Of a DNA stretch of 64,000 nucleotides, positions 36,518 through 45,128 are shown one piece after another; position 1 is the stretch's first letter, and each line of letters starts with the position of its first letter. This DNA is from Acidobacteriaceae bacterium. Its GTDB lineage: Bacteria > Acidobacteriota > Terriglobia > Terriglobales > Acidobacteriaceae. A model generated the notes under the pieces. The model saw only the letters and a list, made by a program, of their open reading frames with translations. It searched no databases and was not told the DNA's origin. The stretch covers positions 248,001 through 312,000 of the forward strand of contig JAOAPC010000024.1 in assembly GCA_025462735.1 (NCBI GenBank). Direction: 5' to 3'. The position numbers and the translations under genes are program-made.

Positions 36518-37729
36518 ATGGCCTCACGCGTATCCGTACCCAAAAGAGTCCCGGTAGCCACGAACGGCATAGCACTAATTCACGTCGATTTCCTGCTCAC
36601 TGGGATCGTGATGACCTTCATCGGCCCAATGCTGCCGATTCTCTCGGCACGCTGGTCACTCACCGATGCCCGAGCTGGCTCGCTGATTTTCTTCCAGTTC
36701 TTCAGTTCGATGCTGGGAATGCTACTTTCCGGGGTCTTCGTTCAACGATGGGGATACAGATTTACGCTTATCGCAGGTGCAGTGCTGATGGCGTCGGGCA
36801 TGGCGCTGCTGGCATCCGGGCCGTGGTTGTTGGGAATCGCCGCGGTCTGCATTCTCGGTATTGGCTACGGACTCACCACGCCTGCGGGTAACTTGCGAAC
36901 CGCAGAAATTAATCCTGCCCGCAGCGCGTCTGCGCTTAACGTGATCAATGCCGTGTGGGGCGTCGGCGCCATGAGTTCCCCCTTTCTGGTTGCCATCGCC
37001 CAGCGCGAACACCATCCGGCATATTTCTTATACGGCACAGCGGCGGCACTCATTGCACTTCTTCTGCTTCCTCTTCTGTTCACGCGGTTTGTTCCGGACA
37101 CGCACGCGCACGTCGACTCGCCACCGGGGGACACGAGTTTCTGGAAAGACAGCGTCCTGCCGCTGATCTGTCTTTTGTTTTTTGTATACGTCGGAACAGA
37201 AACGTCGTTTGGAGCATGGATCGCGACCTACGCCCGCCGGGTGGACGCGAAGGCCCATGCGTTCGCCACATTGACGCCATCGTTTTATTGGGGCGCGCTG
37301 CTGTTGGGACGCGCCGTCGCTCCCATTACGTTGAGATTTTATTCCCCGATCGCCATAGCGCGGGCTGGTCTGGGGGTCGCAATGCTGGGAGGCCTGGCGC
37401 TTGTCGCGGCTCATGGAATTAAGCTCGTCGTCGTGGGAGCGGTGCTGGCCGGGCTGGGACTGGCCTCAATATTTCCTATCAGTGTTTCTCTCCTTCCTGG
37501 CTGGTTTGGCGCGTCCGCGCGCCGTGCCAGCGGAGCAGTCTTCGCCAGCGGGAACGTCGGCGGCGCGGTTGTGCCATGGTTTATGGGTGAGGTCTCCACC
37601 CATGCTGCCGGCTTACGCGCGGCATTTGTCGTCCCCCTGCTCGGGGTCTCGGCAATGCTCGTTTTTTACCTGACAAACCGGGCTCCGACCCCACGCCTGA
37701 ACAAGGCCGAACCACCGATTTGTTGCTAG
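36518..37729 (+). CDS. Major facilitator superfamily transporter
   Basis: The 403-residue product has twelve hydrophobic segments in two halves, with the linker at about residues 195-215 (DTHAHVDSPPGDTSFWK). The N-terminal half includes the loop GVFVQRWGYRFTL and GIGYGLTTPAGNLRT. It resembles the FucP/GlcP-like fucose or sugar MFS branch (FFQFFSSMLGMLLSG, NVINAVWGVGAMSSP). The substrate is not certain. It ends 17 bases before leuC. Confidence 0.87.
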   Translation: MASRVSVPKRVPVATNGIALIHVDFLLTGIVMTFIGPMLPILSARWSLTDARAGSLIFFQFFSSMLGMLLSGVFVQRWGYRFTLIAGAVLMASGMALLASGPWLLGIAAVCILGIGYGLTTPAGNLRTAEINPARSASALNVINAVWGVGAMSSPFLVAIAQREHHPAYFLYGTAAALIALLLLPLLFTRFVPDTHAHVDSPPGDTSFWKDSVLPLICLLFFVYVGTETSFGAWIATYARRVDAKAHAFATLTPSFYWGALLLGRAVAPITLRFYSPIAIARAGLGVAMLGGLALVAAHGIKLVVVGAVLAGLGLASIFPISVSLLPGWFGASARRASGAVFASGNVGGAVVPWFMGEVSTHAAGLRAAFVVPLLGVSAMLVFYLTNRAPTPRLNKAEPPICC

Positions 37730-37746
37730 ACTAGTAGGACAGCAAC

Positions 37747-39153
37747 ATGCCTCGCACACTCTTCGAAAAGCTGTGGGACGAACACGTGGTCGCCGCGCCG
37801 CCGGGCCAACTTGCGCTTCTGTACGTCGACCTTCACCTGGTACACGAAGTCACTTCTCCGCAGGCGTTCGACGGATTGCGTGTCGCCGGCCGCAAAGTCC
37901 GCGAGGCCTCGCGCACCATCGCGACCGTCGACCACAATATCCCCACCGAGCCGCGCGGCACACCAATTACCGATGTGATCGCCAAGCGGCAAATTGAAGC
38001 GCTGCAGCAGAACTGCCGCGATTTTGGCGTCCGCCTGTTTGACATGGATTCGCCCGAGCAGGGCATCGTTCATGTGATCGGTCCCGAGCTGGGGTTCACG
38101 CAGCCTGGCATGACCATCGTCTGCGGGGATAGTCATACCAGCACTCATGGCGCATTCGGCGCCCTAGCGTTCGGCATAGGAACTTCTGAGGTCGAGCACG
38201 TGCTGGCCACGCAATGTCTGCCGCAACGCAAGCCGAAAACCATGCTGATCCAGGTAAAAGGCAAGTTGGCCGAAGGCGTGACCGCGAAAGATCTGGTTCT
38301 CGGCATTCTTGGCAAGATTGGGACCGATGGAGCTACCGGCCACGTGATCGAATATGCGGGCGAAGCCATTCGTGCGTTATCCATGGAAGGCCGAATGACG
38401 GTCTGCAACATGAGCATTGAAGCAGGCGCGCGCGCCGGAATGATTGCGCCGGATGAGACCACGTTTGCCTACCTCAAAGGCCTGCGTTACGCACCGAGTG
38501 GCAAGGACCGGGACACATCGGTCGCTCGATGGCGGAAACTGACCTCGGATCCCGGAGCCAAGTACGATGCGGTCGTCGAAATCAGCGCCGCGGACTTGGC
38601 GCCGTTTGTGACCTGGGGAACAAGCCCCGGGATGGTGGTGCCAATTACCGGGCGCGTTCCTGATCTTCCGGCAAACGGGACGGAGCGGCCGAACGCGCAA
38701 CGCATGCTCGGATACATGGGCCTTGAACCGGGCACCCCAATGGAACGGATTCGCGTTGACCGCGTGTTCATCGGTTCCTGCACCAATTCACGTCTGGAAG
38801 ACCTGCGCGCCGCGGCCCGCGTTGCGAAAGGCTACAAGGTCGCGAATGGCGTTCGCGCCATGGTGGTTCCGGGATCGCAGAAAGTAAAGCACGCGGCCGA
38901 GCAGGAAGGCTTGCACAGGATTTTCCAGGACGCCGGTTTCGAGTGGCGCGAGTCTGGCTGCTCGATGTGCCTGGGCATGAACCCGGACATTCTGAGCCCC
39001 GGCGAGCGTTGCGCTTCTACCAGCAACCGTAATTTCGAAGGACGCCAGGGCCGTGGTGGGCGTACGCATCTGTTAAGTCCCACGATGGCAGCGGCGGCGG
39101 CGATTGAAGGGCATTTTACGGATATTAGAAACTGGAAATTTCACGGCGAGTGA
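37747..39153 (+). CDS. leuC: 3-isopropylmalate dehydratase large subunit
   Basis: The 468-residue product isomerises 2-isopropylmalate to 3-isopropylmalate in leucine synthesis with LeuD. The iron-sulfur Cys ligands are visible in [15 protein letters not shown] and in [10 protein letters not shown]. The substrate motif region [31 protein letters not shown] matches LeuC. AGGA lies eight bases before the ATG. leuD follows after 128 bases that contain a long palindrome. leuA and leuB are not in the window. Confidence 0.97.
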   Translation: MPRTLFEKLWDEHVVAAPPGQLALLYVDLHLVHEVTSPQAFDGLRVAGRKVREASRTIATVDHNIPTEPRGTPITDVIAKRQIEALQQNCRDFGVRLFDMDSPEQGIVHVIGPELGFTQPGMTIVCGDSHTSTHGAFGALAFGIGTSEVEHVLATQCLPQRKPKTMLIQVKGKLAEGVTAKDLVLGILGKIGTDGATGHVIEYAGEAIRALSMEGRMTVCNMSIEAGARAGMIAPDETTFAYLKGLRYAPSGKDRDTSVARWRKLTSDPGAKYDAVVEISAADLAPFVTWGTSPGMVVPITGRVPDLPANGTERPNAQRMLGYMGLEPGTPMERIRVDRVFIGSCTNSRLEDLRAAARVAKGYKVANGVRAMVVPGSQKVKHAAEQEGLHRIFQDAGFEWRESGCSMCLGMNPDILSPGERCASTSNRNFEGRQGRGGRTHLLSPTMAAAAAIEGHFTDIRNWKFHGE

Positions 39154-39177
39154 TAATGGAAGTGACTCTGCGGGGTT

Positions 39178-39253
39178 CTCTGTGAAACTCTGTGTCCTCT
39201 GTGGTTAATGTGTTTCAAATCCTTCACCACGGAGGACACAGAGTTTCACAGAG
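39178..39253. repeat. Long palindrome of the 'accacagaggacacagag' type, copy 3
   Basis: Arms of 29 bases (39178-39206 and 39225-39253) are inverted copies with two differences, separated by about 18 bases. It lies in the leuC-leuD spacer and would form a large hairpin in the shared transcript. A further partial copy of the word follows at about 39257-39267. Confidence 0.9.
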
Positions 39254-39281
39254 TCAAGACACAGAGGATTCGGCAAAAGTT

Positions 39282-39902
39282 ATGCAGCCATTCCGCAAAC
39301 ACAAAGGTAAAGTTGCCCCGCTCTACCGGGCGAACGTCGACACCGACCAGATCATTCCCAAACAGTTCCTGAAGAGAATCGAGAAGACCGGTTTTGGCGA
39401 ATTTCTTTTTAACGACTGGCGCCGGTCGGCGCAGGGCATAGCCGATCCCTCATTCGTGCTCAACCAGCCGAAGTATTCGGGAGCAAGCATCCTAGTCGCG
39501 GCAAAAAATTTCGGCTGCGGGTCATCGCGCGAGCATGCCGTTTGGGCGCTCGCCGACTTCGGATTTCGGGTTGTGATTGCGCCATCGTTCGCAGACATAT
39601 TTGCTAACAATTGCGTGAAGAACGGGGTCCTCACCGTCGTTCTCAAGGAAAACGAAGTAGAAGAGATCGCCCGCCGAGCATCTGATGTCCCTGATTATCG
39701 GTTATCGGTCGACCTGGAAGACCTCACGGTCCGAGACGATCTTCGAGATGGCAAGGGCTTCGCCGGACGGTTCCAGATCGACGACTTCACCCGTCAATGT
39801 TTGCTCGAAGGTCTGGACGATATCGCGTTAACGCTGCAGCACCAGGCTGAAATTTCCGCTTACGAAGCCAGGCATCCCGTCCCCGCCGCCTGGAAATCAT
39901 AA
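39282..39902 (+). CDS. leuD: 3-isopropylmalate dehydratase small subunit
   Basis: The 206-residue product is the swivelling subunit of isopropylmalate isomerase. The conserved start PFRKHKGKVAPLYRANVDTDQIIPKQFL and the segment AAKNFGCGSSREHAVWAL are present. The ATG at 39282 is chosen; the open frame reaches back to 39192 through the palindromic repeat, which is not coding. It acts with LeuC in the cytoplasm. Length is normal. Confidence 0.96.
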   Translation: MQPFRKHKGKVAPLYRANVDTDQIIPKQFLKRIEKTGFGEFLFNDWRRSAQGIADPSFVLNQPKYSGASILVAAKNFGCGSSREHAVWALADFGFRVVIAPSFADIFANNCVKNGVLTVVLKENEVEEIARRASDVPDYRLSVDLEDLTVRDDLRDGKGFAGRFQIDDFTRQCLLEGLDDIALTLQHQAEISAYEARHPVPAAWKS

Positions 39903-39933
39903 GACAAGCGCACAGAAAGACAGCTCGCCTGCT

Positions 39934-40332
39934 ATGAATCGGCTTTCGGCCAAGACACGTAAAAAGCGAGAAGTCGTCGACATCACTGATCTGGTCGAAG
40001 ATCAGCTAGGAAAAAACGGCTCCGTTTCCGGCGTTTGCCATCTGCTAATTCTTCACACGACAGCGGCCCTAACTACCGCTGACCTCGATCCCGGGACCGA
40101 CCTCGACATGCTGGATGCATTCGAAGCCATGGTTCCGAAGCTGCGCTACCGGCATCCGCACAATCCGGCCCACGTGCCGGACCATATTCTTTCGGCATTG
40201 ATCGGCACCTCGCTCTCGCTTCCTTTTGAAAAAAAGAAGCTGCTGCTCGGCACATGGCAGCGCGTTGTGCTGATTGAACTCGACGGCCCACGCGAGCGCG
40301 AATTGGCGCTCAGCATCTTGGCCGAGCGATAA
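39934..40332 (+). CDS. YjbQ family protein (UPF0047)
   Basis: The 132-residue product matches the YjbQ family, with HLLILHTTAALTTADLDPGTDLDM, a HPHNPAHVPDHILSALIG block carrying conserved His residues, and GTWQRVVLIELDGPRERE. Some members show secondary thiamine-phosphate synthase activity, but the physiological role is not settled. The leader from 39903 to 39933 has no clear ribosome binding site. The family motifs make the call firm. Confidence 0.93.
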   Translation: MNRLSAKTRKKREVVDITDLVEDQLGKNGSVSGVCHLLILHTTAALTTADLDPGTDLDMLDAFEAMVPKLRYRHPHNPAHVPDHILSALIGTSLSLPFEKKKLLLGTWQRVVLIELDGPRERELALSILAER

Positions 40333-40333
40333 C

Positions 40334-40942
40334 TCACTGCACGGTCGGAGACGCGTGCGGGTTGATTGGCACTCGTCCGGGCTTTCCCGGAACACTCATC
40401 CCGATCGGCGGCACCGGGACACCGGGACCACCCGGCGTGGGCGGCTTCAGTTGCTGTTTCACCGCGTCAGAAATCTTGTCTGCATTTGCCAGAAGCAAAC
40501 TCACCTGCCACATCTGAGTGTCATTCAGAATGTGCTTGAATTCCGGCATCCCCGTGAGCCGGATTCCGTTCACCACCTTCCAATAGGTCTCGCCCGCAGG
40601 ATCGTCGGTTACACCCTTGCCTTTGAAAAGCGCCGGCGGCTTGGGGAACATTGCTTTTGCCATTGGCGTTTGCTCCACGTTTGGCAGGCCATGACAAATT
40701 CCACAGTGTTCCTGATAGACCTTTGCGCCCGCAAGATATGCATTCTCATCAGCCGCAATCGGAACTGATGTCGGCATGTCCTTCTTAATACGCGCGTCGA
40801 GAGCGGCGTGAGCGAGGGTGCGCTCAAACGGCAAGGGCTTGTCTTCCACCGATGCCGAAGCGCGTCCAGTGACGAAATAGAAAACAATTCCGAGGGCGAA
40901 CAAAAAGATTCCGATGATTACACCTGTCACGAAAACTTTCAC
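40334..40942 (-). CDS. c-type cytochrome, membrane anchored
   Basis: The 202-residue product has an N-terminal membrane segment (about 4-24) and a monohaem cytochrome c domain with CGICH at residues 80-84 and a probable axial Met in LTGMPEFKHIL. A proline-rich tail of about 35 residues (PPTPGGPGVPVPP) follows the domain. The start is the GTG at 40942, with AAGGAG eight bases upstream. An ATG nearby is out of frame. It would be a periplasmic electron carrier with unknown partner; it lies divergently to the PASTA gene. Confidence 0.9.
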   Translation of the reverse strand: MKVFVTGVIIGIFLFALGIVFYFVTGRASASVEDKPLPFERTLAHAALDARIKKDMPTSVPIAADENAYLAGAKVYQEHCGICHGLPNVEQTPMAKAMFPKPPALFKGKGVTDDPAGETYWKVVNGIRLTGMPEFKHILNDTQMWQVSLLLANADKISDAVKQQLKPPTPGGPGVPVPPIGMSVPGKPGRVPINPHASPTVQ

Positions 40943-41010
40943 GCGGCATTCTCCTTGAGTTGTTCTCTCCGAAAACGCAGAGGTCAGAGAGCGCAAATTA
41001 TAATCTGCGG

Positions 41011-41802
41011 ATGCGCAAGCTGCTGCGATATTTCCTGATGGCGCTGTTGCTGCTTGTGGTAGCGCTGGTCTCTGCGTTGACCGCAATGCGGCTCGCCATT
41101 CATGTTCGGGAGGTGAGAGTGCCCGACTTGCGAAATAAAACTCCCGCCGACGCGCGCCGCATAGCCGAGGAAGATGGACTGGCCGCGCAGGTCGACAGCA
41201 ACTACTACAGTCCAACTGTTCCCGAAGGAAGGGTGCTGTCCCAAATTCCTGCCGGCGGCACGTTAGTTCGTCGCGGCTGGGAAGTGCGGCTGGCGCTGAG
41301 CCTTGGCCCACAGCGCGTGACCATTCCGCAGGTCGTCGGTCAGAGCGACCGCGCCGCCGCCATCACCATTGCGGAGCGCGGGCTCCAGCTTAGTGGCGCC
41401 GATAACGTACAACTGCCCGGGTTCGATGCCGGCCAGGTGGTTGCTCAAAATCCGCCGGCGAATGCCACCGATATTTCTGCGCCGAAGATCAGCCTGCTGG
41501 TCGCGCAGGCTCCTTCGCCTCAGGCGTTCGTCATGCCGAGCTTCATCGGTCAGCCACTGGGCAGCGTGACCATCACTCTGCAGAACGCGGGATTTTTAGT
41601 AGGGAAGATAACGGTTGCGGCACCGGCTCCCGCCACTCCTGTCGCGAACTCGTCCGTGGCCACGCCTCAGGCGACAACCCCGGTTATTCCTGTCAGCCAA
41701 CCGGAGACGGCTCCTTCGGCCGCTTCAATCGTGGTTTCTCAAGAGCCAGCGCCCGGACACAAGGTGCTTGCTGGGGCCGCCATCAACTTCGTCGTCCAGT
41801 GA
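41011..41802 (+). CDS. PASTA domain protein
   Basis: The 263-residue product has a membrane anchor (about residues 8-29) and three PASTA-type repeats on the outside: VPDLRNKTPADARRIAEEDG, IPQVVGQSDRAAAITIAERG and MPSFIGQPLGSVTITLQNAG. A Pro/Thr/Ala linker precedes a last strand (APGHKVLAGAAINFVVQ). PASTA domains usually follow kinases or penicillin-binding proteins and bind cell-wall fragments. Here no kinase domain is present, so it may be an adaptor in the envelope. It meets rsmB tail to tail with only three bases between. Confidence 0.9.
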   Translation: MRKLLRYFLMALLLLVVALVSALTAMRLAIHVREVRVPDLRNKTPADARRIAEEDGLAAQVDSNYYSPTVPEGRVLSQIPAGGTLVRRGWEVRLALSLGPQRVTIPQVVGQSDRAAAITIAERGLQLSGADNVQLPGFDAGQVVAQNPPANATDISAPKISLLVAQAPSPQAFVMPSFIGQPLGSVTITLQNAGFLVGKITVAAPAPATPVANSSVATPQATTPVIPVSQPETAPSAASIVVSQEPAPGHKVLAGAAINFVVQ

Positions 41803-41805
41803 TGG

Positions 41806-43101
41806 TCAGTTTTTCTCGAGGATTGCTGCAAAAAAGCCGTCAGTCGGATGAATTCCGGGAATGGTGCGTAAGTACGGGCCGCTCAGCAGGGATTCAACGT
41901 CGTCGATGACGAGTTCGTGATCCTGCCTTAGCCGCTGTAATTCAATGCGGCAGTCGATTAGGCGAAATTCGGAATTCGCGGCGAGGGCGTGTTCGATGAC
42001 CTCAACATTTTCTTCCGGCTCAAGCGAACAGGTAGAGTAAACCAGTCGGCCGTTAGTTGCGACGTAGTCCATCGCGACTGCCAGGATTTCGGATTGATAA
42101 CTCTGCAACCTCGGAATGTCCTCTGCTTTGAGCCGCCACTTAATTTCAGGATTTCGAGCCAGAGTGCCCGTACCCGAACACGGTGCGTCCAGCAGAACGC
42201 GGTCGAACTTGTGAGCCAGCGGCATTTGCCGCGCATCGGCTGCAATCACACGAACGTTACCAGCCAGAACAAGTTTTCGCAGCAATGCCGCGCGATGAGG
42301 ATGAAGTTCCATTGCGACAACGACCGAGTCAGGATTCTGCCCAGCTATAATTCGCGTTTTGCCGCCAGGCGCCGCGCAGCAGTCGAGAATCGTATTGCCA
42401 TTACCAACCAACAGCGCGACTAGTTGTGAACCTTCGTCCTGAATGATCAGTCGCCGTTCTCGAAAAGCTTTGGTTTGAGTGATGTCGCCTGCATCAACCA
42501 CAAACGCCTTTGCCAACAAACTTGCGGGTTGTGTGTGGACTCCATCACGCTGCAGCTCTTCGATGACGACGGGATCGTTTACCCGAATCGTCGTCTTGGC
42601 ATGGGTTTGGTCATAGACGCAAATTTGTTTGGCGACATCGACTCCGAAGGTCTTTGTCCAGCGTTCGACCAGCCACTGCGGATGGGCAGAGAAGTCGTCG
42701 GCAGGAGGTGCAGTTCCCGTGCCGATTTTTCGCAGCACCGCGTTGACCATGCCAGCAGCAGAACGTTTGCGCGCCTGCTTCACTAATTCGACGCTCTCGT
42801 TGACGGCTGCATGCGTCGGGATGCGATCGAGAAACAGAAGCTGATAAGCGCCGAGGCGTAACGTCGTGAGAACCTCCAAGTCAAATTTTGCGAGGGGTTG
42901 CACCGAGTGCTCCGCAATGCGTTTATCCAGCAAGCTTCGCCAGCGCAACACGCCCATGACCAGCTCTGTCAGTAATCCGTGATCTGCCGGGGAAAGCTTC
43001 GCGACACGCGAAGAATGCAGCAGCTCGGAGGCGTATGCGCCGGTGGTTTCAGTCCGCAACAGAATTTCAAACGCCGCGGCACGGGCAGAGGAAACGGGCA
43101 T
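41806..43101 (-). CDS. rsmB: 16S rRNA (cytosine(967)-C(5))-methyltransferase
   Basis: The 431-residue product has an N-terminal NusB-like helical domain (RAAAFEILLRTETTG to GMVNAVLRK) and a C-terminal Rossmann domain for SAM. The two catalytic cysteines are visible in LLDAPCSGTGTLARNPEIKWR and STCSLEPEENVEVIE. This domain pair defines RsmB/Sun. The gene overlaps no neighbour and its promoter region may be shared with the lipoprotein gene at 43189. Confidence 0.95.
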   Translation of the reverse strand: MPVSSARAAAFEILLRTETTGAYASELLHSSRVAKLSPADHGLLTELVMGVLRWRSLLDKRIAEHSVQPLAKFDLEVLTTLRLGAYQLLFLDRIPTHAAVNESVELVKQARKRSAAGMVNAVLRKIGTGTAPPADDFSAHPQWLVERWTKTFGVDVAKQICVYDQTHAKTTIRVNDPVVIEELQRDGVHTQPASLLAKAFVVDAGDITQTKAFRERRLIIQDEGSQLVALLVGNGNTILDCCAAPGGKTRIIAGQNPDSVVVAMELHPHRAALLRKLVLAGNVRVIAADARQMPLAHKFDRVLLDAPCSGTGTLARNPEIKWRLKAEDIPRLQSYQSEILAVAMDYVATNGRLVYSTCSLEPEENVEVIEHALAANSEFRLIDCRIELQRLRQDHELVIDDVESLLSGPYLRTIPGIHPTDGFFAAILEKN

Positions 43102-43188
43102 GTGGAGATTGTAGAAGCATTAAGTGAACGGATGATCAGCCTTGCCTGGCCTGAAAATAGCTGGTGTAATCGCCCCGGAAGGTACGCC

Positions 43189-43890
43189 ATGCGGCTTGTG
43201 ATGATTACGGCGCTGATAGCTTTGCTCGTAGGCTGCGGAGCTGGAGGCAGTGCTCCAGGGCAGTCAACCTTTACATTTGACTTCGGGCAAGGTGCTCAGG
43301 GCTGGACGACGGCTTTCTCGGACTATCCGGTCGGTGATGAGCAATTTTTTCAACTCCACTCTGGCCTGCGCACTCTTCCGCTTCCATTGGCCCAGAACAG
43401 CACAGGAATGGTTCTTTCTGGAATCAATCATAGCGATGACCTTTTCATGTTGTTGACCGGGCATCTCACCGGTCTTAAGCCAGACCAGAAGTACAGCTTC
43501 AAGTTTCTGGTCGAGTTTGCCACCAATGCGCCCAGTGGTTGTAACGGTGTTGGTGGTTCCCCAGGCGAGGGGGTATACGTCAAAGTTGGCGCCAGCGCTA
43601 TGGAGCCCCAATCGCGGGCTGTAGCCGGTTATTACGCTATGAACATCGACAAAGGCAATCAGTCACAGGGAGGAGCTGACGCCATCGTCATCGGAAACAT
43701 CGCAAATGGCCTAACCGACTGTGTCAACCCGGTCTACACGTTGAAGACCTTACAGACTACACAGAGCAGCTTTTCCGCAAAAACCGACAGCCAGGGAACG
43801 ATCGGGACCATTGTGGGTACTGATTCTGGATATGAAGCTGGGACAACTCTCTACTACACAAAAATTGTCGTGACCCTGAAGCCTTCGTAA
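43189..43890 (+). CDS. Putative lipoprotein of unknown function
   Basis: The 233-residue product has a lipoprotein signal (MRLVMITALIALLVGCGAGG) with the lipobox LVGC at about residues 13-16. The mature part has beta-rich character, with FDFGQGAQGWTTAFSDYPV at its start, Cys residues that could pair, and GTIVGTDSGYEAGTTLYYTKIVV at the end. This suggests a single beta-sandwich domain facing the periplasm or cell surface. I do not recognise the family. The frame is open upstream to 42979 but overlaps rsmB and is unlikely to be coding. Confidence 0.75.
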   Translation: MRLVMITALIALLVGCGAGGSAPGQSTFTFDFGQGAQGWTTAFSDYPVGDEQFFQLHSGLRTLPLPLAQNSTGMVLSGINHSDDLFMLLTGHLTGLKPDQKYSFKFLVEFATNAPSGCNGVGGSPGEGVYVKVGASAMEPQSRAVAGYYAMNIDKGNQSQGGADAIVIGNIANGLTDCVNPVYTLKTLQTTQSSFSAKTDSQGTIGTIVGTDSGYEAGTTLYYTKIVVTLKPS

Positions 43891-43951
43891 AAACTGGCCA
43901 TGTATCGAATTACTAGATCATCGCCATTTGGAATGGCACGACGAAATGCCA

Positions 43952-44080
43952 GGGTGCCCCGTCCTTGTCTCGCGGTTTTTGGCGAGACAGGGCGGGGATT
44001 TTGACTTTGATTGGAGTTAGGGCTGGAGGAAATCAAAATCCCCACCCTGTCGCAAAGGGCGCGACTAGGATGGGGCACCC
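43952..44080. repeat. Nested inverted repeat (intergenic palindrome, about 130 bases)
   Basis: The outer arms, GGGTGCCCCGTCCTTGTCTCGC (43952-43973) and its inverted partner (44061-44080), enclose an inner pair GACAGGGCGGGGATTTTGA (43986-44004) and TCAAAATCCCCACCCTGTC (44033-44051). It fills the space between the convergent lipoprotein and fmt genes. It can form a long stem with an internal loop. Confidence 0.85.
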
Positions 44081-44088
44081 GGCCGCAT

Positions 44089-45030
44089 CTATTCGCCTAC
44101 ACCCTCGCCCGCCTCCGGACGGTACCCATGAATAAAATCTCGGGCTGAAATTCTTTTTTTGCCCTCCGGCTGGACCTCCAGCAGTTCGAGCGCAGTGGAT
44201 TTCCCGCAGCCCACAAACAGGCGATTGTCCTTTACTTGAAGGTGCGCTTGCGGCACTACTTCCGCGGCCGGTTTCGCAGCCGTGATGTTGAGGGTCTTGC
44301 CGCGAAAAGTGGTGAACGCACCCGGCCAGGGCTGGAATCCACGCAGGCGGTTGTAAATTTCCTGCGCGGTGCGGCTGAAGTCGATCCTGCCGTCTTCTTT
44401 TTTCAGGATCGGCGCAAGCGTTGCCTGTTCATTTTTCTGCGGCTGCGGGCTTATGGTTCCTTCGGCCACCCCGCGCAATGTCTCGATCATCAGTTCCGCA
44501 CCAATCGCCGCCAGGCGCGGAGACAAAGTCTCAGATGTATCCTCATCCAGAATCGCCAACTCTTTTTGAAGAAGAATGTCGCCGGTATCGAGGCCTTCGT
44601 CGATCCGCATAGTGGTCACGCCGGTGACAGGTTCTCCGTTTGCTATTGCCCACTGGATCGGCGCCGCCCCACGATATTTCGGCAGCAACGACGCATGCAG
44701 ATTGATGTTGCCGTGCTTTGGGAGCTGCAGCATCCAACCCGGGATAATCCGCCCATAACCCACCACGATGATTGCCGCCGGCGTGATCTCGTTTAGTCTG
44801 GCCCGCAGCTCGGCATTTTCTTTGATTTTCTCCGGCTGATAAACCGGCAATCCCAGGCGAAGTGCGGTTTGCTTCACCGGAGAAGCTACCAGTCCCAGGC
44901 CTCGGCCCTTCGGACGATCAGGCTGCGTGAGCACCAGGCGTACATTGAATCCGGCCTCGGCCAGCTTCTCAAGAGTTGGAACGGCGAATTGAGGTGTACC
45001 GCAGAAAACCAGATTTTCAAGTTGCGCCAT
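44089..45030 (-). CDS. fmt: Methionyl-tRNA formyltransferase
   Basis: The 313-residue product formylates initiator Met-tRNA. It has the N-terminal FCGTPQFAVPTLEKL and the folate-site block NINLHASLLPKYRGAAPIQWAI, then the C-terminal domain with GFQPWPGAFTTFRGKTL. The ATG at 45030 matches family starts; the open frame reaches 45105 through unrelated residues. def (deformylase), a frequent partner, is not adjacent here. Confidence 0.96.
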   Translation of the reverse strand: MAQLENLVFCGTPQFAVPTLEKLAEAGFNVRLVLTQPDRPKGRGLGLVASPVKQTALRLGLPVYQPEKIKENAELRARLNEITPAAIIVVGYGRIIPGWMLQLPKHGNINLHASLLPKYRGAAPIQWAIANGEPVTGVTTMRIDEGLDTGDILLQKELAILDEDTSETLSPRLAAIGAELMIETLRGVAEGTISPQPQKNEQATLAPILKKEDGRIDFSRTAQEIYNRLRGFQPWPGAFTTFRGKTLNITAAKPAAEVVPQAHLQVKDNRLFVGCGKSTALELLEVQPEGKKRISARDFIHGYRPEAGEGVGE

Positions 45031-45128
45031 GGGTTGATCGGGTTTTAAAAAGAAACGAAAACGGAAACGAGAATCAGACCGGAACAATACATTAGACAGA
45101 CGCAAACCAGGATAGGCAAGACCGCAGG

